This document shows, piece after piece, positions 54,574 through 61,331 of a stretch of 64,000 nt of DNA. How positions within the stretch are numbered: the first letter of the stretch is position 1; each line of letters opens with the position of its first letter. The position numbers and the translations under genes are program-made. The notes beneath the pieces are model-generated. The model searched no databases and had not been told where the DNA came from. It was given only the letters and a program-made list of their open reading frames with translations. The stretch is from DATAEY01 sp038199035 (GTDB lineage: Bacteria > Actinomycetota > Thermoleophilia > Solirubrobacterales > Solirubrobacteraceae): positions 1-64,000 of the forward strand of contig JBBPZM010000023.1 in assembly GCA_038199035.1 (NCBI GenBank), given 5' to 3'.

Positions 54574-55226
54574 CGGCTGCAGCCACGTCGGCTCCGGCCG
54601 GCAAGCGCGAGCGGACCAAGGCCGCCAACCGCGCGGCCATCCTGGCCGCCGCCCGCGAGGTCTTCGCCCAGCTGGGCTACGAGTCGGCCAGCGTGCGCGA
54701 CGTCATTCGTGGCACCGGCCTGGCCTCGGGGACCTTCTACAACTACTTCCCCGACAAGGAGTCGGTCCTGCGGGCGCTGGTCGAGCAGGACGCGGCGCAG
54801 CTGCGCGACCGTCTCCGCCGCGCGCGCGCCGAGGCGGCCTCGCTCGAGGAGTTCGTCGGCGCGGCCTACCGCGTCTACTTCGAGTTCATCGCCCAAGACC
54901 CGGCGGCGTTCGAGTTGCTGCGCCGCAACGCCGGCTCGCTGCGCCAGCTCATCGGCGAGCCCGCGCTGGGCGGGGGTGTGGACGACCTGCGCGAGGACCT
55001 CGAGACCGCCGTGGCCCACGGTGAGCTCCCGGCGCTCGACGCCGAGTACATGGCGGCGGCCATGTCGGGCGCCGGCCTCGAGGTCGCGGTGCGGATGGTC
55101 GAGCGAGATCCGGTCGACGTGGAGGGGGCCGCGCGCTTCGCCACCGAGCTGTTCCTTGGAGGCATCGCGCGGCTGGGCGGCGCGGCGGCGGTGGCAGCCC
55201 GAGGCGAGTCGGGCGGCGGCGCCTAG
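54570..55226 (+). CDS. TetR family transcriptional regulator
   Basis: 218 residues. The N-terminal HTH is NRAAILAAAREVFAQLGYES followed by ASVRDVIRGTGLASGTFYNY and FPDKESVLRALVE. The C-terminal ligand domain is all helical (YRVYFEFIAQDPAAFELLRR). It lies downstream of the monooxygenase gene in a coupled unit and probably represses it in response to a small hydrophobic compound. This regulatory link is inference from position. Confidence 0.92.
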   Translation: MTAAATSAPAGKRERTKAANRAAILAAAREVFAQLGYESASVRDVIRGTGLASGTFYNYFPDKESVLRALVEQDAAQLRDRLRRARAEAASLEEFVGAAYRVYFEFIAQDPAAFELLRRNAGSLRQLIGEPALGGGVDDLREDLETAVAHGELPALDAEYMAAAMSGAGLEVAVRMVERDPVDVEGAARFATELFLGGIARLGGAAAVAARGESGGGA

Positions 55227-55240
55227 ACTGGCCGCGCCCC

Positions 55241-56191
55241 TTGCCTACCTTCTGCCGCCACAACCGCTTTCTCGAGAACTGCCCCATCTGCCGCCAGAGT
55301 CCGGCAGCGCCCACGGTGGCCCGGCGAGCGCCGTCGACCGCTGAGCGGCGAAGCTCCCGCGTCGGCACGCGGGCGAGGGCGGGCGGGGTCCAGGTCCGTC
55401 GAAGCGAGCGCAGCGCCGACGACGGCTACCGCAGTGCGCTCGCTCCTGGCCTGCGTGCCAGCGCCGACGCGGCGCGGCTGGCCGAAGAGGTGACCTTCGC
55501 CGCCGCGCGGCTGGCCCAGCTGACCGTCGAGCCGCCCGGCCTATATGCCGACGTCGCGTCGGAGGCGGATCCCGAGGAGGCCCTGTGGCTGGCCTTTCTC
55601 ATCGCCTACCTCGGCCCCCTCGAGTCCGAGGACCCCTTCGCGGCGATCGCGGCGGTGAGGACTTCCTGGCGCTCGGGCGAGCTGCCGGCGATCGACGACG
55701 TCGCCACCGGACCCCGCAGCGCCCATGCGCCCGGCCGCGGGCCGGCGACCCTGCTCGCCTACCGGGCGTGGGCGCAGCGCTCGGGCTCGCAGAGGAGCGG
55801 GTTCGCCGGCGACCCCGGCTGGACGCCCGCGCGCCGCTTCGCCCGCACCTTCGAGCGCCTGGCGCTGCCCGGGCTCCACCGCACCGCACGCTTCGACCTG
55901 CTGGCCACGCTCGGCCCCCTCGGCCGCTGCGAGCTGCGCGCCGACTCGCTCTTCCTGGCCGGCGCCGGTGACGACACCGCCTTGGGCGCCAAACGCGCGC
56001 TGGGCATCGCGGACCCTCTGCTGCTCGACCGCCGCGCCGCCGCCCTGGCCGAGGCGTGCGAGGTCCCGCTCGAAGCGCTGGACCTGGCGCTGTTCAACTG
56101 GCAGCGGGGGGAGCGGGCGAGGGTGGGAGCGGACGAGAGCGTGTCCCGCTTCGCCGTCCGGGAAATGCCTCGCAGAGCGCTCATCCCTTGA
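55241..56191 (+). CDS. Conserved hypothetical protein with N-terminal Cys/His motif
   Basis: 316 residues from TTG 55241. The start MPTFCRHNRFLENCPICRQS contains a possible Cys3His zinc site. After a basic linker comes a mostly helical domain (ARLAEEVTFAAARLAQLTVE, EEALWLAFLIAYLGPLESED and EACEVPLEALDLALFNWQRG). Genes with the same CRHN-x6-CPIC opening are found in other actinobacteria, without assigned function. TAGACT at 55224-55229, 11 bases before the TTG, would give a leaderless mRNA; this hexamer overlaps the TetR stop codon. Confidence 0.65.
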   Translation: MPTFCRHNRFLENCPICRQSPAAPTVARRAPSTAERRSSRVGTRARAGGVQVRRSERSADDGYRSALAPGLRASADAARLAEEVTFAAARLAQLTVEPPGLYADVASEADPEEALWLAFLIAYLGPLESEDPFAAIAAVRTSWRSGELPAIDDVATGPRSAHAPGRGPATLLAYRAWAQRSGSQRSGFAGDPGWTPARRFARTFERLALPGLHRTARFDLLATLGPLGRCELRADSLFLAGAGDDTALGAKRALGIADPLLLDRRAAALAEACEVPLEALDLALFNWQRGERARVGADESVSRFAVREMPRRALIP

Positions 56192-56290
56192 GCGCCGGGC
56201 GGATGCGCAGCAGCCGTAGGGTTGCTCGAGAAGAGCATCGAAAGCGTGCTGCTCTAGCTGCTATGGCCCGCCCTGTGCGTTCGAGTGGGC

Positions 56291-56776
56291 CTACGCGTGG
56301 AGCCGCGCGGCCGCGGCGGAGAGATCCAGCGTTTCCACTCCCCGGGCGGCGCGCAGTCCTTGCGTGACGGTAATGATTCGGCCGTTTACGTACGCGCGAT
56401 GTTCGAACAGCTCCTCAACGACCTCGCGTCCCAGCTTCAATCCTTCGGTAACACGAAAATCCTCGTTGAAGATGACGATGACCACGGAGTCGTAGCCCCG
56501 GTCGCGGATCGGGCTGACGTTGCGCCGCCGGTTCATAGCCGTGTTTCGCAACGCTTTGACCTGAATGCGCTCGCCAGTGGGGGTCCGCACGTCCCATCCC
56601 GCCTGGCTGAACGACGCGCGCTCACCGCCGTAGTGGGCGTGGACGATCGCCTCAGCTATATCGCCAACCGGGTTGTTGTTCGTGCGCACAACATCTCGGA
56701 CTCGTAGTTCTCGCATGACCGCTGCCCAGTCAGAGAGCAGCTCAGGTGTTGTCCGCTCGGCCGCGTCGTAAGCCAC
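56291..56776 (-). CDS. DUF6998-like protein with PD-(D/E)XK nuclease-like pattern
   Basis: 161 residues from GTG 56776. The segment NNNPVGDIAEAIVHAHYGGE, then AGWDVRTPTGERIQVKALRN, has the order E, D and Q-x-K typical of PD-(D/E)XK nuclease folds. RGYDSVVIVIFNEDFRVTEG follows. It resembles DUF6998, a family often linked to restriction or accessory islands. TATACC just before the GTG may be a -10. Base composition is less GC-rich than in the neighbours, and it lies next to a tRNA gene, so acquisition by transfer is likely. Nuclease activity is inference. Confidence 0.65.
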   Translation of the reverse strand: MAYDAAERTTPELLSDWAAVMRELRVRDVVRTNNNPVGDIAEAIVHAHYGGERASFSQAGWDVRTPTGERIQVKALRNTAMNRRRNVSPIRDRGYDSVVIVIFNEDFRVTEGLKLGREVVEELFEHRAYVNGRIITVTQGLRAARGVETLDLSAAAARLHA

Positions 56777-56862
56777 AGGCCGAGGTATACCTCCCGATGA
56801 CTCCGATGATGCAGCAGTCCTCCGGACGTCGGGCGCGGAGTGACGCCCTTCGCGGCTGCGGA

Positions 56863-56934
56863 TAGCCCCGACGGGACTCGAACCCGTTCTGCGATCTTGA
56901 AAGGATCGCGTGCTAGCCCTTACACCACGGGGCC
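56863..56934 (-). tRNA. tRNA-Glu (anticodon TTC)
   Basis: The minus strand folds as a cloverleaf: acceptor GGCCCCG pairs with CGGGGCT, anticodon stem CGATC/GATCG with loop CTTTCAA (anticodon TTC), and T-arm ACGGG-TTCGAGT-CCCGT. No CCA is encoded. It lies between a nuclease-like gene and an HTH/LAGLIDADG-like gene, both of lower GC. Confidence 0.93.
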
Positions 56935-57042
56935 GTTCGCTCCTCAGTCTACGGCTCAGAATCGGCGGACGGCTGACTCGGGCTCCATCCGGTCCGAAGG
57001 TGATAATCGGAACATGTGTTCGTCTAGGCCCGGTCTCCTGCT

Positions 57043-57843
57043 ATGAGGCTCAAGACCGAGGAAAGGCGGCGGGCGCGGGAGCTCAGGGCGACGCAGGGCA
57101 TGCCGATGAAACAGATCGCGAAGGAGCTGGGTATCTCGCCAGCCAGCGTTCATCTCTGGACGCGGGACATTCAGATCACAGCCCAGCATGCGGAGCGCAA
57201 CCGGGTCGAAGCACGGAATCGAGCTAAGGGGAGCTGGATCGAACGTAATCGCCGAAGGCGCTTGCTCTATCAAGCCGAAGGTCGCGAACGGGCGCGCGCT
57301 CGCGACCCGCTACACCTCGCCGGATGTATGCTCTATTGGGCCGAAGGTGCCAAGAGCCGCAACACCGTCCAGCTTGTCAATTCGGATGTGGACCTGGTCC
57401 GGCTCTTCCGCCAGTTCCTGGCGGAGTCGTTCAGCATCGGCTCACATCGTTTTCGAATCCGGCTCAACTTCTATCTCGGCAATGGACTCTCTCCTGACCA
57501 GATAGCGGCTTATTGGCTGAGCGCTCTCGAATTGCCATCGACGTGCCTGATCGCACACGGGGTCGACTTACTTCCCACCTCTAGCAGTGGCACAAAGAGC
57601 AACAAGCTCCCCTACGGCGTGTGCGATATGCGGGTACACAGCACCCGCATCGTGCAACACATTTTCGGCGCCATTCAGGAGTACGGGGGCTTCGAAGAGC
57701 CAAGGTGGCTCGACGGAAGTGTCCGGTCGGACCGACGGTATGGAGGAAGCGATCCCTCAGGGCAAGGCGAACGACGCTGCCGGCTTGCACGTAGTCTGGA
57801 CGCGGCGCAGGCCTTGTCCACACCTATGCGGGAGGCCCCATGA
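57043..57843 (+). CDS. HTH protein with LAGLIDADG-like motif
   Basis: 266 residues. The N-terminal HTH (about residues 19-40) reads QGMPMKQIAKELGISPASVH, LWTRDI. A basic helix follows, then LHLAGCMLYWAEGAKSRNTV (about 90-109) and QLVNSDVDLVRLFRQFLAES. The L-AG-x-x-LYWAEG-x-K block with a downstream NSD is a conserved actinobacterial pattern that recalls LAGLIDADG endonuclease or WhiA-type folds. It could be a regulator derived from a homing endonuclease; the actual function is unknown. Codon use is less GC-biased than in its neighbours. The last four bases overlap the next gene (ATGA). A TAGGCC about 12 bases before ATG 57043 may be its -10. Confidence 0.65.
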   Translation: MRLKTEERRRARELRATQGMPMKQIAKELGISPASVHLWTRDIQITAQHAERNRVEARNRAKGSWIERNRRRRLLYQAEGRERARARDPLHLAGCMLYWAEGAKSRNTVQLVNSDVDLVRLFRQFLAESFSIGSHRFRIRLNFYLGNGLSPDQIAAYWLSALELPSTCLIAHGVDLLPTSSSGTKSNKLPYGVCDMRVHSTRIVQHIFGAIQEYGGFEEPRWLDGSVRSDRRYGGSDPSGQGERRCRLARSLDAAQALSTPMREAP

Positions 57844-58139
57844 AGCTCTACGTCTGCTACGGCACGTTCACGACCACGCCCCGCCCCGGCGGACATCCGT
57901 GCGGGAACGCCGACCGTGCCCTGCGCAAGGCGGGCCATGAGCCCGAGGTGGTCAAGTCCTACGGACTGGGCGCCCTGCCCGACATCTTCAACCGCACCCG
58001 CGGGCTCCAGGAGGTCAAGCGCCTGACCGGGAGCAACATGGTGCCGGTGCTGGTGACCGACGACGACGAGGTTATCCGGGGCTCCGACAAGATCGTCGAC
58101 TGGGCCCGGGCGCACCCCGCCGCCCGGCCCCCGGCCTGA
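57840..58139 (+). CDS. Glutathione S-transferase N-terminal/glutaredoxin-fold protein
   Basis: 99 residues with thioredoxin fold: MKLYVCYGTFTTTPRPGGHP, CGNADRALRKAGHEPEVVKS and the cis-Pro region NMVPVLVTDDDEVIRGSDKI, VDWARAH. This matches the GST N-terminal family in actinobacteria. Cys residues at 6 and 21 do not form a normal CPxC pair. Its start overlaps the HTH gene stop, and an alpha/beta hydrolase follows after 8 bases. Confidence 0.82.
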   Translation: MKLYVCYGTFTTTPRPGGHPCGNADRALRKAGHEPEVVKSYGLGALPDIFNRTRGLQEVKRLTGSNMVPVLVTDDDEVIRGSDKIVDWARAHPAARPPA

Positions 58140-58147
58140 GGGCTCCG

Positions 58148-59068
58148 ATGGCCCTGGCTGACACCACTTCGACACAGGCCGAGCGCCCGACCGACTGGCG
58201 CGCGATCGACTGGTCCAAGCACGAGCGGCGCGCGAGGATCGCTCGCGCTGACGTCAACTACGTCGACTTCGGCGAGGGAGACGGTCCGCCGGTGGTCTTC
58301 GTCCACGGCCTGGGCGGCCAGTGGGGCAACTGGCTCGCCAACCTGCCGGTCATCGGCCGGGCGCGGCGCGTCATCGCGCCCGATCTACCCGGCTTCGGAG
58401 GTTCCGACATGCCCGCGCAGGACGTGTCGATCTCCGGGTACACGCAGGTGGTCGACGAGCTGTGCGAGCACCTCGGGCTCGGGCCGGTCGTCGTGGTCGG
58501 CAACTCCATGGGCGGGTTCATCGCCAGCGACCTGGCGTTGGCGCATCCCGAGCGCGTCGAGAAGCTGGTGCTCGTCGGGGCAGCGGGGATGGTCCCGTCT
58601 CGCCGCGAGCGCTTCAAGACCGTGGCCATCCTCAGGCTCACGGGGATCGTCGTCGCCCGCACCGCGGGCGCGACCCGGGCGGTCGCCGCCCGCCCGCGAC
58701 TGCGCCGCGCCGCCCTGCGCACGGTCGCCCACGACCCCGATCGCATCCCCGCCGACCTCGCGTGGCGGGGCCTGATGGGCGATCCGCCTCCGGCCTTCGC
58801 TCCCGCCCTCAAGGCCGCGGTCGACTACCTCAGCTGGGACTGGTGCCAGCGCCTCGAGGAGATCCGCTCCCCCACCCTCCTCGTCTGGGGCGAGCAGGAC
58901 GCGCTGATCCCCGTCCGCCACCAGGAGGAGTTTGCCCGCCGCATCACGGGCGCCCGCTCGCTCACCATGCCCGAGACCGGCCACGTCCCGATGGTCGAGC
59001 GCCCGGCGGAGTTCAACCGGGCGCTGCTCGAGTTCCTCGGGGAGCATGCAGCCGCAGCTCAGCGCTGA
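58148..59068 (+). CDS. Alpha/beta hydrolase
   Basis: 306 residues. Oxyanion region VVFVHGLGGQWGNW, nucleophile elbow VVVGNSMGGFIASDLALAHP (Ser), acid in LVWGEQDALIPVRHQEEFAR (Asp), and catalytic His in PETGHVPMVERPAEF. The substrate is not predictable; esterase or haloalkane dehalogenase-like enzymes share this pattern. It follows the GST-like gene and precedes tRNA-Val by 21 bases. Confidence 0.92.
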   Translation: MALADTTSTQAERPTDWRAIDWSKHERRARIARADVNYVDFGEGDGPPVVFVHGLGGQWGNWLANLPVIGRARRVIAPDLPGFGGSDMPAQDVSISGYTQVVDELCEHLGLGPVVVVGNSMGGFIASDLALAHPERVEKLVLVGAAGMVPSRRERFKTVAILRLTGIVVARTAGATRAVAARPRLRRAALRTVAHDPDRIPADLAWRGLMGDPPPAFAPALKAAVDYLSWDWCQRLEEIRSPTLLVWGEQDALIPVRHQEEFARRITGARSLTMPETGHVPMVERPAEFNRALLEFLGEHAAAAQR

Positions 59069-59089
59069 GCCACCTAGCATCACCTCGCC

Positions 59090-59163
59090 GGGCGGTTAGC
59101 TCAGCTGGTCAGAGCGCCTGCCTTACAAGCAGGAGGTCCCCGGTTCGAGTCCGGGACCGCCCA
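59090..59163 (+). tRNA. tRNA-Val (anticodon TAC)
   Basis: Acceptor GGGCGGT pairs with ACCGCCC, D-arm GCTCAGCTGGTCAGAGC, anticodon stem CCTGC/GCAGG with loop CTTACAA (anticodon TAC), and T-arm CCCGG-TTCGAGT-CCGGG. Discriminator base A; no CCA encoded. Recombinase remnant sequence begins right after its 3' end. Confidence 0.95.
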
Positions 59164-59374
59164 CTGACCCGCACGGTGGTCGGACCGCGGGCAAAGAGAA
59201 GGTGGGGTAGATCTCGTCGCGGCTTTGGACGCGGATGTCGGCGACGAGCGCTTGGAGGAGGACTCTGCGGGTGGGCGGGTCGCCGGTTTCGATGACCTGG
59301 CGGGCGTGGGCTTGGAGGGCCTGCACGTCTTCGTCGCTGAGCGGCTCGGGCGCTTGGGTGTCGTCGGGGGCGAG
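59123..59374 (-). pseudogene. C-terminal remnant of a large serine recombinase, reading into tRNA-Val
   Basis: The frame reads EPLSDEDVQALQAHARQVIE, TGDPPTRRVLLQALVADIRV and QSRDEIYPTFSLPAVRPPCG, then SVGGPGLEPGTSCL and stops inside the tRNA gene at 59123. The pattern RR-x-LLQALVA-x-IRV plus a tail ending in GLEP-x-TSCL is typical of large serine recombinases integrated at a tRNA gene, where the integrase C-terminus is encoded across the tRNA 3' half. Only this end is left; the catalytic domain is missing. It marks an old integration event. Confidence 0.7.
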
Positions 59375-59464
59375 ACTCGCTCACGCCCGCCGCGTGCGCG
59401 ATGAACACCGGGCCCGGCTCAGAGCGCTCACCACGACCACACACACTTCACCGGACAGACCCCC

Positions 59465-59799
59465 TTGGCGAGCGAATCCGTCCGGCGCGACTCGGACCGG
59501 GTCAGCGAGCTGATGCTCTCCAACGACACCCTGCGGGCCAACGCTGCGCAGTTCATGCAGAACCTGCAGCCAGGGCTCAATGCCCCTTACCGCCGGCGAC
59601 GCCAGCCAAGTTACCATGTCCCCGCAGCTCGCCGACGAGATGCAGGGCTTCCTCAGCCAGCTCAAGCAGGCCGACCAGGACAACGGCGGTAGCCAGCTCG
59701 CCCAAGGCATCACCCGAAGAGCAGACCGTCAACCTCGACAGCCTGAAGGGTCTGACGTTCGATCAAGTGCTCACGCAGCTCAACAACCGCGTGGGCTAA
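59465..59799 (+). pseudogene. Frameshifted small gene of unknown family
   Basis: Three frames read in order give a continuous-looking protein: ASESVRRDSDRVSELMLSND and TLRANAAQFMQNLQPGLNA, then PLTAGDASQVTMSPQLADEM and QGFLSQLKQADQDNGGSQLA, then SPEEQTVNLDSLKGLTFDQV and LTQLNNRVG before the stop at 59797-59799. Each piece is helical and protein-like, while no single frame is open. Two indels near 59580 and 59705 would explain this. I do not recognise the family. It follows the recombinase remnant and may be cargo of the lost element. Confidence 0.5.
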
Positions 59800-59809
59800 C
59801 GGAGACAGC

Positions 59810-60304
59810 ATGAGCACGCCAGCGACACGACCAAGCACCGACTGCAAAGTGCGCCCCGGTCAGCACACCGCCGCGGTCCTCGTAGCCGCTCTGGCCGCCG
59901 TCCTCACCCTCGGGTGCGGGGCGGCGGCCAAGCAGCGGTCGCTTGTTGACTTTCGCCGCACCGGCGGATTCGCTGGCTTCGACGACCACCTCATTGTCGA
60001 ACCCAACGGTCGCTCTCGCCTGACCGTCGGCACCAGCAGCCCCAGCGCGAAGACCTACCGTGGGAGGATCACCGCGGCTATGCTGGGCAAGCTCGAGAAC
60101 GCACTCCGGCACGCCGAGCTACCGAAGCTCGACCGGCGCTACCGTGCCGACAGCGCAGTCCGCGACGCGATCACCTACCAGGTGACCTATCGTGGCCGCA
60201 CCGTCGAGGCCCAAGACACGGCCGTACCCGGCCAGCTCTCGCCCGCTGTCGGGATCTTGGAGAACATCGTCATCAAGCTCCGGCCCCAACCCCACGGGCG
60301 GTAG
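59810..60304 (+). CDS. Lipoprotein resembling emfourin (metalloprotease inhibitor-like)
   Basis: 164 residues. The signal AAVLVAALAAVLTLGCGAAA has a lipobox at LTLGC. The mature part starts VDFRRTGGFAGFDDHLIVEP and continues with ITAAMLGKLENALRHAELPK and AITYQVTYRGRTVEAQDTAV. The R-x-GGFAG motif followed by a short helix and two strands is like the protealysin inhibitor emfourin. If correct it would inhibit secreted M4-type proteases; this is inference from the motif. It follows the frameshifted gene after 10 bases. Confidence 0.6.
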   Translation: MSTPATRPSTDCKVRPGQHTAAVLVAALAAVLTLGCGAAAKQRSLVDFRRTGGFAGFDDHLIVEPNGRSRLTVGTSSPSAKTYRGRITAAMLGKLENALRHAELPKLDRRYRADSAVRDAITYQVTYRGRTVEAQDTAVPGQLSPAVGILENIVIKLRPQPHGR

Positions 60305-60335
60305 CTCGCCTGCATCTGCGGGCTCCAAGGAGACT

Positions 60336-60357
60336 CGATCTCCCCGCGGGGAGATCG
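60336..60357. repeat. Perfect 22-base palindrome
   Basis: CGATCTCCCCG followed directly by its reverse complement. It lies 32 bases after the emfourin-like stop codon. It could be a terminator stem without a proper loop, or a protein-binding site. There is no T-run. Confidence 0.6.
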
Positions 60358-60482
60358 CACGGCCTTCGAGCGCACCGAGCAACGAGCCCAACGCGGCGAC
60401 GCCCGTCGTGCTGGCCTGGAGCAGACGCGAGTGACAGAGTCAGCGCCGCATCATCACCTGCCCGCCTTCAACGGTCGCCGCC

Positions 60483-60496
60483 CGGTTCGGCTTATG
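60483..60496 (+). repeat. 14-base direct repeat, left copy
   Basis: CGGTTCGGCTTATG, identical to the copy at 61301-61314. Partial similarity continues downstream (GGGACCACT here, GGGCCCACT there). The two copies bracket vapBC. Confidence 0.65.
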
Positions 60497-60614
60497 TCCG
60501 ATAGGGACCACTGACCCGCATCTCGGGCGAAGCCAGTGGTGGCGGCTTCGCCAGGTTCAACCGTACGGCACCGATGCGACGTGCCGGGTGGACCACTGAC
60601 GCCGGCGCTGAATT

Positions 60615-60648
60615 CATACACAAAGCAAGGTGTAAGCTTTGGTGTATG
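60615..60648 (+). promoter_or_regulatory. vapBC promoter/operator
   Basis: An inverted repeat, CATACACAAAGC at 60615-60626 and GCTTTGGTGTATG at 60636-60648, is perfect except for one inserted base and is centred on a candidate -10, TAAGCT at 60633-60638. The right arm contains the vapB ATG. VapB-VapC complexes normally bind such palindromes to repress their own operon, so this is the likely autoregulatory site. Confidence 0.6.
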
Positions 60649-60843
60649 CGGACGAATATCGACATCGACGATGACGCCCTGCGCGAGGCGCAACGGCTGG
60701 TCGGGACGCGGACGAAGCGAGAGACGGTGAACTTGGCGTTGCGCGAGCTGGTCGCTCGGCAGCGACGGATTGGCGTGCTCGACCTACGCGGGCGGGTGCA
60801 TTGGGAGGGAGACCTCGCCGACAGCCGTCGCGGCCGCTCGTGA
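60646..60843 (+). CDS. vapB: Type II antitoxin VapB
   Basis: 65 residues beginning MRTNIDIDDDALREAQRLVG, the ribbon-helix-helix DNA-binding start of actinobacterial VapB, followed by TKRETVNLALRELVARQRRI and a C-terminal toxin-binding part with LRGRVHWEGDLADSRR. It would neutralise the neighbouring VapC and repress the operon. A TAAGCT hexamer 7 bases before the ATG suggests a leaderless transcript. Its stop overlaps the vapC start (GTGA). Confidence 0.92.
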   Translation: MRTNIDIDDDALREAQRLVGTRTKRETVNLALRELVARQRRIGVLDLRGRVHWEGDLADSRRGRS

Positions 60844-61238
60844 TCGTCGTCGACACGAGCGTCTGGATCGATGTTCTGAACGATGCTCCCGCCCCCCAGG
60901 CTCGACGCTGCGTCGAGCTGATCGAGTCAGGCGAGCCGGTCGCTCTCACCGACGTCATCCTGACCGAGGTTCTACAGGGGCTGCGATCCGAGCGGGAGGC
61001 GCGGCTCCTCGAGCGCCATCTACGCTCGTTTCCCATCCTGCGTCTCCACGATCTTGATGACTACGTCCTCGCGGCAGGGCTCTACCGCGCCGCGCGTCGC
61101 GCTGGCGTGACCATCCGCAAGACGCTCGACTGCCTGATCGCTGCTCCCTGCGTGCGGACCGGGGCGCCGCTGCTGCACGCCGACGAGGACTTCGACCGAC
61201 TCGCCGCCTGCACCTCGCTACGGATCTGGACCGGCTGA
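60840..61238 (+). CDS. vapC: Type II toxin VapC, PIN-domain ribonuclease
   Basis: 132 residues from GTG 60840. The acidic PIN residues are D5 (VIVVDTSVWIDVL), E43 (DVILTEVLQGLRS), D97 (RKTLDCLIAA) and D115/D117 (HADEDFDRLA), so the toxin looks catalytically intact. VapC toxins cut specific RNAs such as tRNA or rRNA when VapB is degraded. It is co-translated with vapB and the pair lies between 14-base direct repeats, 1.5 kb from tRNA-Val. Confidence 0.93.
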   Translation: MIVVDTSVWIDVLNDAPAPQARRCVELIESGEPVALTDVILTEVLQGLRSEREARLLERHLRSFPILRLHDLDDYVLAAGLYRAARRAGVTIRKTLDCLIAAPCVRTGAPLLHADEDFDRLAACTSLRIWTG

Positions 61239-61300
61239 GCGAGGAGGCCTCCTCTGCCCCCGCACCCAGGGCCATCTGCGCGCTGGCGACAGCCGCGACT

Positions 61301-61314
61301 CGGTTCGGCTTATG
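61301..61314 (+). repeat. 14-base direct repeat, right copy
   Basis: Second copy of CGGTTCGGCTTATG, 818 bases after the first. It lies 18 bases before the ATG of the GH3 gene, so it could also be part of that gene's promoter region. Confidence 0.65.
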
Positions 61315-61331
61315 CGACGGCGGGCCCACTC

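Larger units (their letters stand above)
60305..60614 (+). other. Intergenic region with palindrome and repeat
   Basis: About 310 bases between the lipoprotein gene and vapB. It contains a perfect 22-base palindrome (60336-60357) and the first copy of a 14-base direct repeat (60483-60496). No convincing gene is seen on either strand; short open frames have no protein-like pattern. Confidence 0.5.

Noticed and set aside
59109..59444. Minus-strand frame of 111 codons across tRNA-Val
   Set aside because: It is out of frame with the recombinase remnant and reads through the tRNA without any protein pattern.
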